Shown here one piece after another: positions 46,135 through 57,692 of a stretch of 64,000 nt of DNA. The stretch's first letter is position 1. Each line of letters begins with the position of its first letter. The notes under the pieces were generated by a model. That model made no database searches. It was not told the DNA's origin and saw only the letters and a list, made by a program, of their open reading frames with translations. The position numbers and the translations under genes are program-made. The stretch is taken from NCBI GenBank assembly GCA_963576785.1, contig OY756146.1, forward strand, positions 1,798,001 to 1,862,000, given 5' to 3'. The stretch is from Chlorophyllum brunneum. Lineage: Eukaryota; Basidiomycota; Agaricomycetes; Agaricales; Agaricaceae.

Positions 46135-47391
46135 CTCATATTTGCAGTCGCTGCCCTCAACGATTGGGAGATGCTCAGTTTAGATGTTAAAACTGCTTAT
46201 CTCTATGGAAAACTGGATGAAGAACTCTATATGGAACTTCCAGAAGGTTTCAATACAGGTCGTGGTAATCTGGTTTGGAAATTAAACCGAGCCATTTATG
46301 GATTAAAGCAATCTGGACGACAATGGTGGAAGGAATTGACTAAGTCAATGACCGACCTAGGATTTGTCCGATCCAAACTAGATGCTGGAGTCTATTATTA
46401 CTACGACCCTGAAACCAAAGAGCTTATTATAGCTCTGGTCTATGTAGATGACTCAATGTTTGTCGGAATTAGAGGCTCTAGACTTCTACATGAGAAGCGA
46501 GCACTCTTTATGAAGAAATGGGAATGCCGAGACCTTGGTCCAACCAAAGAGTTTCTTGGCATGAAAATTTCGTGAAATCCTATAAACCGATCAATCACCC
46601 TAGACCAAATGGATTATCTAGGAAAAGTCCTTGATCGATTTAAAGTAATTGGAAAAGAAGAAATCCCATTACCAAATGGATTTATCTTCAAATCCAATAC
46701 AGGAAAAGCGACACCTGACTTCATAAAGAGGTATCAACAGTTAGTAGGATCAGTCATGTATCTGATGATAGGCAGTCGGCCCGACATAGCTTTCGCCACT
46801 GTCAAATTATCACAACATATGACCAATCCAACTAAAGCGCATTATAATGCAGGCTTACATTTGCTAAAGTATCTTAATGCTACTCGCAAATATAGAATTA
46901 CCTATAACAGAAGTTCTATGCAAGGCCTGAATGCCTTTTCCGACTCTGATTGGGCTGGTGATCCAATTAGTCGTAAATCTGTAACTGGATATTTCTGTTT
47001 ATTAGCCAGTAGAGCTATCACTTGGTTAAGTAGGAAACAGAAAACTGTTGCATTATCTTCCACTGAAGCTGAATATATGGCTTTGTCAGATTGCAGTCGA
47101 CAACTTGTTTGGACTGTCAATTTGTTGGAAGAAATTGGTATCCAATCATTAGCCCCTTATCTCTTCGGTGATAATGAGGGTTCAATATTTTGGGCCAAAA
47201 ATCCAGTAACAGAAAAACGATCAAAACACGTCGACGTCAAATACCATTACATCTGTGATTTGGTAGAAGACGGAAAGATTGAAATATTCTCTGTGAAAGG
47301 CACTGAAAATCCTGCCGATATTCTCACGAAGAATTTGGACAAAATTAAATTCAATCTATTCCGACCTCGCCTTGGCTTGACGTTTGAGTGA
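46135..47391 (+). pseudogene. Copia-1 reverse transcriptase and RNase H
   Basis: The RT continues with SLDVKTAYLYGKLDEELYME and the catalytic YVDDSMFVG box (about 46441-46467). A TGA at 46573 again replaces an Arg (GMKIS-stop-NPINRSITL). RNase H: FSDSDWAGDPISRKSVTGYF, TVALSSTEAEYMALSD, DNEGSIFWAKNPVTEKRSKH and PADILTKNLDKI, ending at TGA 47389. All catalytic acidic residues are kept, so the copy is young and disabled only by point stops. Confidence 0.93.
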
Positions 47392-47413
47392 TTAAAAAAC
47401 TCTATATCGATAC

Positions 47414-47427
47414 GGAGCAAGGAGGAG
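47414..47427 (+). promoter_or_regulatory. Polypurine tract of Copia-1
   Basis: GGAGCAAGGAGGAG immediately before the 3' LTR; primer site for plus-strand DNA synthesis. Confidence 0.8.
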
Positions 47428-47999
47428 TGTTGAAGTTTCGGACATATTCTAGAAATAGACTATGAAGTCATTATGATAATAATAGACTGATCCGTTACTT
47501 TCCAGTAACTTCATTCCATAGTAACTTCCTATGAGTTGCTCTGCATACGATGAGAGTCATAAGTACTTGATAGATTATTCTACATAGTACCAATGACTAG
47601 ATACTATGTTCCGCAGTACTCCACAGGCACTACGCCGTAGTTAAAGGGAGTCATAAGGAACAATCCATGCAATGCTAGTATTTTATGTAGTATGACTCAT
47701 CTATGTTACAATATGTATATAAACCCCATGTAGCAGACCTAAGTTCTGCATCTTGTTCAATCGAACAACTTCTTCATCATTGCCTATCTCTTTGAGTACA
47801 ACACCTCAATCGATCTAATCGACTTTGACCTCTACTTATCTGACGTTAACCGCTTCATCAATAATATCTGTCTATCCGGATTACCTTTCTACAGGTATCA
47901 GATAGAAGCTTATTATCTCGGTGAGTAGACCCTACGTTCTCTCCCACTGCGTTTACTGCTGCCCCCAGCAAACAACTCATTACAGTTGTTTCCTCAACA
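47428..47999 (+). repeat. 3' LTR of Copia-1
   Basis: 572 bp, same ends and TATA box as the 5' LTR, followed by the GTATG duplication. Confidence 0.95.
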
Positions 48000-48138
48000 G
48001 TATGCTAATCTTCTTGTGGTTGATATTCATAATATTGATTCTCTAGTTGCTTTATTACCATATTCTGACTCGGAGTTTTTCCTTATGGAGGACCTTGGAA
48101 ATAGTATTGTAACATCATTGGCAGATTATGGTGAATAG
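48000..48138 (+). pseudogene. Tnp2 transposase, last exon after the Copia insertion
   Basis: Reading across the Copia insertion, with one GTATG removed, joins LWLCHFE to YANLLVVDIHNIDSLVALL and ends FLMEDLGNSIV...DYGE-stop. This C-terminus is typical of basidiomycete Tnp2 proteins. The codon at the join is TAG, consistent with a C-to-T change of CAG. Confidence 0.8.
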
Positions 48139-48270
48139 AATGACAGTGATGGAATTCATACATAGTTACTTGTAGGTATATACAAATATATACAACATGT
48201 CCTGCTTTTGTTCCACCATCATCACATTCATTCCTTTGTGTTCCTGCTCTCTACATCACAGTAATATAGC

Positions 48271-50508
48271 ATGTTCTCTGATTTAGACAATAACATGGTC
48301 CATAGACAACATAAATACCCAAGATATATCACTCTTAGTGATTCTGATCATGACACACTGCCAGTGCATAAAGATAATGTGAGTATATACTGTTATTCAA
48401 TAAGCTAGTTGTCTTATACACACATATACCCCAGGTGGGCATAAAATCTTCAATTAACTACAAGCAAAAGTGCAAAGAATATGAACAGGTGATGGTCCAG
48501 CTACAGAAAGATGTGAGGTACTACCATAAAGAGCATGATGAGCTCTGAGAAGAGCTTGAGAAGAGCCAGTTGTTGAGGAAATGACTGTAATGAGTTGTTT
48601 GCTGGGGGCAGCAGTAAATGCAGTGGGAGAGAATGTAGGGTCTACTCACCAAGATAATAAACTTCTATCTGATACCTGTAGAAAGGTAATTTGGATAGAC
48701 AGAAATTAGTAATGAAATGGTTGGTGTCAGAGGTAGATAAGTCAAAGTCGAGGAGATCAAGACTTGTGTTGTACTCAAGAAAATAAGCGATGATAAAGAA
48801 GTTGTTTAATTAAACAAGATGCAGAACTAAATCTGCTACATGGGGTTTATATACATATTGAAGCATAGGCAAGTCATACTACATAAAATACTAGGAATGC
48901 ATAGAACATTCTTTATGACTCCCATTAACTGCAGCATAGCGCCTGTAGAGTACTGTGGAATGTATTATACTAGTCATTGGTACTATATAGAATAATCTAT
49001 CAAGTACTTATGACTCTCATCATATGCAGAGCAACTCATTGGAAGTTACTATGGATTGAAGTTACTAGAAAGTAATGGATCAGTCTATTATTATCACAAT
49101 GACTTCATAGTCTATTTCTAGAATATATCCGAAACTTCAACACCAGTATGTTAATATATGCTATCCTCTTTCCTCTTTCTCACTGTTTGTTATACAAAAA
49201 ATCCAATAAACTTGGCAAGATTCTTTGGAGACTTGATCTGGATCTTCTTCACGATATTGTTGCTCAGCTAAATGAGTCTAGGGAACACACAAACACAAGT
49301 CCTTCCTTATCTCCCCTTCTGTCTGCTATTCTGCTCAAGACTGAAGCTATGACATCTACTATTACAACCAAACCTCTCTGAAATGCACCATCACTGGATG
49401 TTGATCCCAAGCTTGTTGTGTGGTACAGGCCAAGTGCCACAAGGAAAAAGGGATGTAGTCACCAGATTCCATTTGAAGACCTTGATATACAGGATACTTT
49501 GGCAACACTTGCAAAATCAATTTGGGTAAAGAATGGTATACCCTCTACCTAGATTGCACAAATGCATGCTAAAGAACAAATGCTCCTCACAACTCTTGTG
49601 GAAGAATCAGGACTATATGCACCTACTTGGAAGCAAAACATGTGAGGTTTTATAGATGAATTCATTAATTTAATAAAGGTCAAATTTCTGGATCTTCAGC
49701 TCTGTCAAGGTTACTGGAAAGTACATATCCTTGCTTCCGACATCTATCCCTACTGGCAAAAGTCATACAAGGGTCACACTGTGGCTACAGGCAAGCCAGG
49801 GATGAAGAAGAGGAAGATTGTAATTGATGTGGATGATGGTACATTTGTGAAGTGAGTTCAGACTGACTCAACAGCCCCAGATGTGAATGTGAGTCTTTCT
49901 TTCTTTTTACTTCCTATTTTGACTGACTCCCATATCTAGACCTTGTCTGTGCCTTCTGTGCCTGAAGTAACCAAACTATCTACTGGTATCACCAATATGA
50001 GTATGTTTACCAGTGATTTTCTCTGAACTGAATGTAATATCATAGTTACATACTTTTGTGGCTCCAATTAGTCCCGTTGGGCAGGCCAATATACCTGCCA
50101 TGAACACCAGCTTGGACAACACCATGAGGACAGTGGCAACGGATGGCAGAGCTATATATACAATAGCATTCAGGTTACAGCATCACAATGGTTTGAAATC
50201 TGCACCCACAACTGGACAGGTATGTCTACCACAGCTTCACTCATGCTCCTGTTGCTAACTTGGCCTATGCTGTAGATAGCAACAAGGATACCCTTGAATC
50301 CTTTTATACAAAGTCTGATTGGTGCTGGTAGACTGACAAGCTCCATGGTCAAGAGCTTGGAGACAACTCACATACCTGCTCATGTCTTGACAATAAATGT
50401 AAATGTTACTGCTTTACCAATGATGAAAACTGTGCCTATGACTGCCTCAAATACCACAAACATGATGATGGAATCTACTGCACCTGTATCGAATGCCAAA
50501 AATGATGG
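48271..50508 (+). pseudogene. Second gene of the CACTA element, decayed
   Basis: Exon 1 starts at ATG 48271 (MFSDLDNNMVHRQHKYPRY), followed by an intron 48379-48434 (GTGAGTATAT...CCCAG) and a coiled-coil-like exon (YKQKCKEYEQVMVQLQKDV). A Copia solo LTR then interrupts it. After it come LDLDLLHDIVAQLNESREH, VDPKLVVWYRPSATRKKG, FEDLDIQDTLATLAKSIW, LQLCQGYWKVHILASDIYPY and, after a further intron (about 49888-49938), a C-terminus with twelve cysteines (CSCLDNKCKCYCFTND; DDGIYCTCIECQK). Several stops. Not recognised; its position after Tnp2 on the same strand suggests a transposon accessory protein, possibly DNA-binding. It could instead be an unrelated host gene. Confidence 0.5.
48571..49142 (-). 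repeat. Solo LTR of the Copia-1 family
   Basis: 572 bp, plus strand from TGTTGAGGAA to CTTCAACA, flanked by a perfect duplication CCAGT (48566-48570 and 49143-49147). More diverged than the LTR pair of Copia-1, so an older insertion that later lost its interior by LTR-LTR recombination. Confidence 0.95.
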
Positions 50509-50802
50509 AGCTACTTTTGAGCAACTTCCACATTGTACTGACCCTGTCATTGATCCTTAGTTGCTCTAGAATGAAACACATCTTGCCCTCTCTTCTACCT
50601 CACATGACAACAATACCTTTTTATCTGCTCCACCTAATGACACTCCTCTGACCTTGCAATTACCACTGCCATCCACCAGCTCCAAAATTCAAGCTTTTAT
50701 CAACACTGCAAAGCAAAATCAGACCCTTTGGCTTGGCACCATTCATTACAACAAAGCCCAAAACATTATACCATGCTTTCGAAATGACAATACCCCCAAG
50801 TG

Positions 50803-51096
50803 TGTTACAAACTATAGATAGACCATTCATTCCTATCTTGCGCCCGTCACCTCGTGTACCCTCATACTTGTTTCACTTCTCGTTTCACTCCCTGTTTCAC
50901 CCCTAGAGGCTATGCCTCCCATCTGACTCATTTACTCCTCTCCCTTATTATTAGCCGTCACCACTAGTATATAAAGTGTAGTAATACTTGATATATTCCT
51001 TACACTTTACCAATTGTATCATCCCTTCTTCCTTTCTCTACTTCCTTTCCTTTATCCAAAGGCTTGCAACCTGAGTCAGAGACTAAGGTCATAACA
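50803..51096 (+). repeat. Solo LTR of the Gypsy family
   Basis: 294 bp, ends TGTTAC and ATAACA, TATA box at about 50970, flanked by a perfect duplication AAGTG (50798-50802 and 51097-51101). The frame before it (FRNDNTPK) continues after it (ISQNLESLNNGPS), so it split a former coding or open region. Confidence 0.95.
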
Positions 51097-51101
51097 AAGT
51101 G

Positions 51102-51479
51102 CATCTCTCAAAATCTTGAGAGCTTGAACAATGGACCATCCCTATTAGACATCTCTGCAGCCATACCTGGAAGAAAGAATACCCAACTGGAAAGATGGCT
51201 GATTTTGTTGAGTATTGAGTTAATGGGCTCACTGACTTCAAAAAGTGGGTGAGTACTGTGCTTTTGGATGTGTCTGTATGCCACTGCCAACCCAATTTTC
51301 TACCAATAGCATTGGTATGAAAAATCAGCAGCTACAAAAGGAGACCAAAAAACATCCCATATATGGTTCAACTCTACTTCCCTATCATCACCACTCATAC
51401 ATGTTCTGTCACTAGAATTCTACTCTAAACTCTGCCAGAATAACTGCTTAAATCACCTGTTCATGCTTTTTGTATGTTC
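51102..51479. other. Possible right part of the CACTA element
   Basis: No supported gene beyond a short open continuation (to 51252) of the frame split by the solo LTR. The right terminal repeat of the CACTA element was not found. Confidence 0.4.
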
Positions 51480-51964
51480 TGTTGGGCATAATGCAGAATT
51501 TTCACCTAACTACCTTCTTAGGTCTTTCATTACTACCACTTTCATTACACTTATGTGAGCCTTTGCCCCCATACCACAACAAGACCATACTGACACCATA
51601 TTGATACCTTGACTAGACTTCACATTGCTCTTCCACATTCACTTACCAGTGCATACATGTTTGCCTTTCTAAGATGATCTAATTTGAGCTAATGTAATCA
51701 GCAAAAATCAGATACTTTCAGAATTAATGGGGCATTATGTGGATTCAGATGGACTCAGATCCAATTAGAATAGATACCACTGTAATACTATAATTTTCGG
51801 GTTGTGTTGATGATTCAGTAAAATTATAATAGTATTATGTGCATTCTTATGATAAATTCTGAAATAATCTGAATGACGTAGCAAGACCAGCATTAAATAG
51901 ATCCAGTTATTTTCAGATACATACAGAAAACAGACTATACCCTATCTGATTATTCTGCCCAACA
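51480..51964 (-). repeat. LTR of a second Copia family (Copia-2)
   Basis: 485 bp with inverted ends TGTTGGGCA and TGCCCAACA. The RNase H end of a Copia pol follows immediately on the minus strand, so this is the 3' LTR. The flanking five bases (TGTTC and GCAAA) differ, as expected when the other LTR is missing. Confidence 0.75.
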
Positions 51965-52003
51965 AGCAAACAACTGGGTTGGCATATCTGATTCTACTTG
52001 ATA

Positions 52004-52345
52004 TCAGATCAATTCCGAAAATCTCTGATGAACTTCTGACTGGGGTTCAATGACCAGGTTGGAAGCCCAGAAGATTGAGTCCAAATTGTTACACATAAGA
52101 TATGGAGCAGATTGTTCAAATCCAATCTTACCAAGCAGCTGATGGATCCAAATCAGTTGTTGAGATATCTTACACATGGCAATGTACTTGGTTTTATGGT
52201 AGACAGTGCTATGGTAGCTTGTTAGCAACATAACTAGGAAACTGGTCCATCAGCTATCAAGACTAGGTTGTCAGAAGTAGACTTACATATAATAAGATAT
52301 CCCACAAAGTCAGAATCAGAGAAGCCTTGAATGAACTTCTTTAAT
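52004..52345 (-). pseudogene. Copia-2 RNase H fragment
   Basis: On the minus strand: GFSDSDFVGYLI...CKSTSDN, GPVS and QATIALSTI in one frame, then KYIAMCKISQQLIWIHQLL and MCNNLDSIFWASN in the next. These correspond to the SDADWAGD, STEAEYMA and DN-S blocks of Copia RNase H. Two frames are needed and stops occur; the rest of pol is not found to the right. Confidence 0.75.
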
Positions 52346-54047
52346 TGCCTGTTAAAGACTAGATAATAGCATCAGGTGCTCAGAATGTTATATATGTCTT
52401 ATATTTGTCCCAAATTATAATTTTCTTTCTTTTTCCTTTTCTTTTAGTTTTATTTTATCTTTCTCATGATTTACATTTAATAATAGTTGAACTATTATTA
52501 GGACTCTGTTCTGTGTCATTTCCAAAACTTCTATTCTAACTTTAGATAAAAGTTCTGCTATTTCTTTTAATAGCAAAAAAAACCTCTTAACTTCTCCCAA
52601 GTTAAGCCTTGATACCTGAAGAAGTCTAATTAGAGTTTTGACAGAGTTCCATCAAGAACTCCTCAACTATAATTAGAATCCAGATTCTTCTTATTGCTTA
52701 CATAAAGTAAATACTGGTTGTAGTATATAAACCTTTCTATTTGGTTAGATAGAGACTCAAATATGAGCCTTTATCTAAACAATATTGAGAATATAAGAAC
52801 CTTAATTGCTAAGCTCTACTTATTGCTTTCTGAGTTAATAAACTTGCTTGCTTGAAGTACAGGCTTATTCAGAGTAACAACTCCAGTGCATACTAATGTT
52901 AGAGTTGGGACTGAAAAGGAGTCCTCCTTTAGTATGATTTACAGGTTTGTCCATTAATATGTACTACTTCTGCTTAGAACCAGGCCAAGGTCACTATAAC
53001 ATTAAGTAGAAACAATTCTTTTCTATTCACACACAGAGATAGTTACTTTTACCTGTGTACCCAAGAGTATTTACTCTAGTTGATTTGGGTAATTCAAAGA
53101 AGCACAACAACTGTCCTTTAAACTCAGTTGTGTTATTTTGGGTATGGTAATTGATAGTATTGCCAATATACATAATCCTTGAGGACTGACTCTATTAGTC
53201 TAAAGTCCATTAGTGTACTTTTTATCTGATCAAGGTTAGATTAATAAAACACATGTGCATAAGAGCTAGACAAAGTAGTATTGAATCTTACTATAAGAAG
53301 AGTCCACCATGACTTTAAAAGTACTACCTGGTAAGGTCAAAACTAGAAGAATCCACTTAATTAAGGATTCCCAAGAACTCTGTGAAAGAAATAAAGTATT
53401 TCAGAGACCCATATACTAAAAGTATATTGAGGAATTGTCTTGGGTGACCATCTGGTTAAGGTAGAGAACCAGAAGACTAGTTATAGTATACCAGTCAGTG
53501 CCACCTGGAAAGGTAAAGAAACTAGGAGACTGGTTATAGTACATCAGTGATAAGACAAGTAAGTCCTCAAGACTATAAACTATTTGCTAATCATGGCATT
53601 TCAACCATATAACTATGAACTTTGTTTGAAAAACAAATTACCTTTTAACCAATCACAGATGTCAAAACAGACACTTATCATACTAATAAACAACAGATAC
53701 TTCAACAGATAGTGATATCCAGTTCTATAGTAAAAACTGGAAAATTGAGGTATTCAAATACTGAATCCACAACAGAAGATAAACAACAAAAAGAACAAAC
53801 TTGTATTTATCAAAGATAGTGACCAACTGCTCATCCAAAATGAATACAATCTCTGGAAACCTGAACAAACTAGAGAACCTAAACCAACCCAGGAAGACAT
53901 TAAACTTGCTAAACAAGCAAGAAGAAATTACAACAACAACAAAAGGGTACAAGTAGAAGCAAGAAGAGAAGAGAAGACAAATCTATTAACAAATTTGTCA
54001 AGCAATCAGAGAACAGCAAATCTACTCTTTAGATTTAGACAAGTCCA
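52346..54047. other. AT-rich region without a supported gene
   Basis: AT-rich sequence with short degenerate frames. From about 53810 the plus strand becomes lysine/asparagine-coding (NLWKPEQTREPKPTQEDIKL, ARRNYNNNKR), probably the N-terminal side of the gag fragment that follows. Confidence 0.4.
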
Positions 54048-54623
54048 ATGTTGAAGAAAATAGTGAAGATGAAACTGACCTCACAACAAAACTTGAGAGG
54101 ATTAGACTCAGATCAGGAGAAAGGTCTCTTAAAAATACTCCATTCTCAGTCTTCAGCCCTACTTCCACAACCATTACTCCAAAGTCCCCCACCACTGACA
54201 ACTTCAGTTGTCACCAGAACTACTACCAGTGTTACCACTAGTACCTCCTATACCAGAACACTTATACTACCACTGATCCCAGTCTTCTTGAAAGGAAAAG
54301 GAAAGACAACAGTACTACCGACTACATAGCCTTCTACTACAGGAAGCTTAGTTCCTACAGGAAGCAAGCCTAGCAGATATTTATTGTAAAGAAGCAGCTC
54401 AGGACAAAGCACTGGAAAGCCAAGAAGAAATCCCAGAGGTAATCCAGGCAACTCTGGAGGAAATCTAGGAGAAAATCCACAAGGTATGGCAAATATTGCC
54501 CCAAACTAACTAGACATCAAATATCTGAAGCCCAATAGGTTTTACAGAGATCATAGATCTTATAGAACTTGGAAAACATCAGTTATTCTTTTCTTCAACT
54601 CCAATCAAATCCAAGATGAAGAC
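54048..54623 (+). pseudogene. Gag fragment of another LTR retroelement
   Basis: Degenerate frames with a Thr/Pro/Ser-rich stretch (PPPLTTSVVTRTTTSVTTST) followed by LKPNRFYRDHRSYRTWKTSV and ILFFNSNQIQDED (54525-54620), similar to the FxGDRxxYxxW start of Ty3-type Gag domains. It is cut at 54624 by a Gypsy LTR; its continuation is not in the window. Confidence 0.45.
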
Positions 54624-54926
54624 TGTTATAAACTATAGATAGACCATACATTCCTATTATGTACATACTACTCTGTGTACTCTTATTCCATTTTACCTCC
54701 TGTTTCACTCTTAAAGGCCATGCTTTCTCTGACTCATTTTACTTATCTCTATGACTCATCTACTCCACTCCTCCATATTATTAGATCTCACCACTAGTAT
54801 ATAAAGTGTAGTAATACTTGATGTATTCCTCACACTTTACCAATTGTATTATCTCTTACTCTTCTCTCTACTTCCTTGTCTTTATCCAAGGGCTTGCAAC
54901 CTGAGTCCTAGACTAAGGTTGTAACA
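54624..54926 (+). repeat. Gypsy LTR, plus-strand arm of an inverted LTR pair
   Basis: 303 bp, TGTTATAAAC to GTAACA, TATA box at about 54801. It is directly followed by the inverted 3' LTR of Gypsy-2 at 54927. No flanking purine tract, so it is a solo LTR or a remnant of a second element. Confidence 0.9.
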
Positions 54927-55223
54927 TTAGTCTAGGACTCAGGTTGCAAGTCTTTGGATAAAGACAAGGAAGTAGAGAAAAAGAGAAAGAGATGATATGA
55001 TTGGTAAAGTATAAGGAATACATCAAGTATTACTATACTTTATATACTAGTGGTGAGTACTAAGAATAAGGGAGCAAGGTAAAGGAGTCATAGGTATGAG
55101 TCATAGAGAGTACAGCATCTAGGGGTGAAATAGGAGGCAGAAACAAAGGTATAATGGAGCAGACTGTGCATAACATATTGGGTGCATGATTGGGGTGTAA
55201 TCAACTAAAGATAGTTCATAACA
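54927..55223 (-). repeat. 3' LTR of Gypsy-2
   Basis: Plus strand TTAGTCTAGGACTC...GTTCATAACA. The outermost ten bases expected (TGTTATGACC) are missing at 54927 where it meets the inverted LTR. The purine tract (minus strand AAAAAGAGAGGTAT) abuts at 55224. Confidence 0.9.
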
Positions 55224-55265
55224 ATACCTCTCTTTTTATGTTCATGACCTCATGAATGTGATCCT

Positions 55266-57224
55266 TTACTCCTTGGTTGTTTTTTTATGCAATGCATTGA
55301 TGAGGGGGTGTTTGGCAGGTCCAATCATAGGAGTGCCTGAGTAGTATCTACAACCAATCCAAAACAGAGCATGGTCTTGTTCTCCTCAGAAGAGGGCTAT
55401 GGTACATCCTTGGAATATGGCAGTGTTATTGGTTTCAGCAGTAATGAGGTTCTGAACTATTTCTTCCCAATAATTCTCTTCAAATTGTCCTCTATCTATT
55501 ACAGATTTGGCTACTAAGGGCAATTGAAGAGCATGCAACCTCTAGGGTATGGTCTTAATACCTATCTCAGCCAAGTAACTGGATAAGCAAACATTATCAA
55601 ACTGTCATTACTCAACCAAGAAATGGGAATCCCATTTATCTCGTAGCTCTGAGTGATGAGGGCAAGTAAAGAATAAGCAGTTAAGCAATCTTCTATTGAT
55701 TGACAGCAACTGTCAATGGAAACTCTTCTTGGACGATCAAGAAGGCTATCCCTATAGAAGATCAAAGCTTAAGCTTTGACTTCCCAATACAGTTGGCTAT
55801 TTATACTAACTACTTCTTTTCTATAAATACTACAGAGTATAGATAATGAGACTGAAACATGTTTCACAATGTGAAACTGATAGATATAAAACTTCAAGGT
55901 GAAACACTACTAAAGATAAATGTAAAACTAATAAAGATGAAACAGCTAAACATAGAGTGAAGTGAAACTGATGATGGTGAAATGGATGAGTGCTTACTCA
56001 TCCTCAGAGATCTCAGATGACAATGATGGAGATTCATCAGAACAGCTACAGTCACAAGACATGTAGGACGAAGTGGTAGAAGATGATGACGATGATGGTG
56101 GCAATGGAAGAACTGCATCCATAGGATGATCGGAGTTGGATAATAGGAATGATGTAGATGTGATTGGTTCTTTGGAGAGATAGGACTCAGGTGACTCGAC
56201 AAAGGCTCAAGTAGATTGCAATAGCAGATGGGGAGAGTCGTCACTATTGCTACTGGGTACAGCATGTTTATTGTCTGGTGATAAGTCTTTAGGTCACATT
56301 TCTATGCAATAGATTCCATTGGCAATTTGTTGGTGAATGAGCGCTTCAAGTACTGGACTGCGAGTGTACATGTAGGGGTGGATGTACTGCATAGTTTTTT
56401 CAGTAGTTGGTCATGCTTTCCAACCATTATTCCAGGTGTCATAGAGGTTGTTCTCAATTGTGCATAAGTAGAGTCCATTGGTGTTACATACATGTAAGTA
56501 TGGTGCATATTTCCAGGCTAGTCAAAGTAGCGAATTGATAACAGTGTCATTGGATCATGGTAGTGGGACAAGTGGTATTCTGGGAACTTGTCATAACCTC
56601 TGACGTAGGTTCGAGGTTTGGACATAACACTATCTTTAAATATGAGATAGAATGGTGGTAGGTTGAATATTGTTGGTTTAGCTGGTGGGTCTATGTTGGG
56701 TAGTTGTATACGGAGATGGTCTACTTTGTCTTAGGTTCCATTAAATGGTCTGGAATTGATTCATTGATCCCCTTCATTCCTTTATCTCATCATTCTTGTT
56801 CGTCTTTCTTGTTGTATGGTGGTTTTGCCAGCAGTAAGGTGGGGGTGTATGGGTCAAGTTCTATTAGGCATCGAGCTAGTTGGTAAGCAGGGTTGTCACA
56901 GGAGTTGGCAAGGTAATTGAGTCATTTGCCTGTCATAACTAGAGCACTCTGGATGTAACATTTGGCATTCATGTGTACCATTACATTGAGATCAGTGGCT
57001 GCTTTGTCTAGTAGCTCCTTCATGAATGCATGTTTTTCTGGTAACATGGCAGCTGGGAGTGCTCTGACAGTGGTAATAAGTAGGATGCAGCTTAAGGCTT
57101 TGGTTTGGATTTGAATATTGTTGATAACATGCACAATGTATATGAGACCTTTGATGGTCAAGGTGTAATGTTCAATTTGTTCATTGTTGACTAGATATGG
57201 GGTGGGTCTACATTTGGCAGACAT
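55266..57224 (-). pseudogene. Gypsy-2 ORF3, interrupted by R4
   Basis: The N-terminal part (57224-56922) starts MSAKCRPTPYLVNNEQIEHY and includes LLDKAATDLNVMVHMNAKCY. The C-terminal part after the R4 insertion (55491-55266) reads YWEEIVQNLITAETNN, FWIGCRYYSGTPMIGPAKH and ends at TAA. Both parts match ORF3 of Gypsy-1 (LYEINDDLQLIV; YWRGIVHKLL; LWIGLRRVDKAPLIGGNK) in order and spacing. Function unknown. Confidence 0.7.
55497..56629 (-). repeat. Solo LTR of the R family (R4), inside Gypsy-2 ORF3
   Basis: 1,133 bp; plus-strand ends TATTACAG (TGTTACAG with one G-to-A change) and GACATAACA. Perfect duplication CTATC (55492-55496 and 56630-56634). Confidence 0.93.
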
Positions 57225-57319
57225 GGTGTGTTATGAAGGTAGTTGGCAAGGTTTAGTGTATGTGAATATAATGAGAAGTTCTTTGTGTATAGTGGTTTCT
57301 TGGGATGTGCAGTTCTTTG

Positions 57320-57545
57320 TTCATAATTGTCACTTTTTACCCCCCCTGTTTATAGGTTTTGTCCTTGAAATCTTGGTTAAAAATTCCTGAACTGCCTCCT
57401 TGGCATTTCCTAGCTCTGACTCATCTTCCCATATGTCTTCCTTGGAGGTATATCCTTTCCAGTGTACTAGGTATTGATTTCTTTGTCTTCTTGTATGGTG
57501 TCCTCAGATCTCCTCTACCTTATACTATTCTTTATTATTGATGAT
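57320..57545 (-). pseudogene. Gypsy-2 chromodomain
   Basis: Minus strand reads HHTRRQRNQYLVHWKGYTSK, EDIWEDESELGNAKEAVQEF and LTKISRTKPINRGG, closely matching copy 1. A stop precedes it within the EE(I/V) segment. Confidence 0.85.
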
Positions 57546-57692
57546 CTTGGGCATCAGTGATGGGAGAGTGCCCTGGCTATCAAACTCAGGTTTATGATAG
57601 GGAGAGAGGAGTCAGCTGTTAAACACATCATGTATTGTCCATGTTTTAGGTAGGTCCAATTAGTAACTTGTTTCTCCTATTTTTGCCTTTAT

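Larger units (their letters stand above)
40637..47999 (+). mobile_element. Ty1/Copia retrotransposon (Copia-1), complete with both LTRs
   Basis: A 7,363-bp element with two 572-bp LTRs, flanked by a perfect 5-bp duplication GTATG (40632-40636 and 48000-48004). A primer-binding site (41209), one continuous gag-pol frame broken only by five TGA codons, and a polypurine tract before the 3' LTR are all present. It inserted into the last exon of the Tnp2 transposase. A solo LTR of the same family lies at 48571-49142. Confidence 0.97.

Noticed and set aside
41368..47391. UGA recoding (a sense meaning for TGA) as an explanation for TGA-only stops
   Set aside because: Both kinase genes end at TGA where homology ends, and LINE sister copies show CGA at the same codons, so deamination explains the pattern better.
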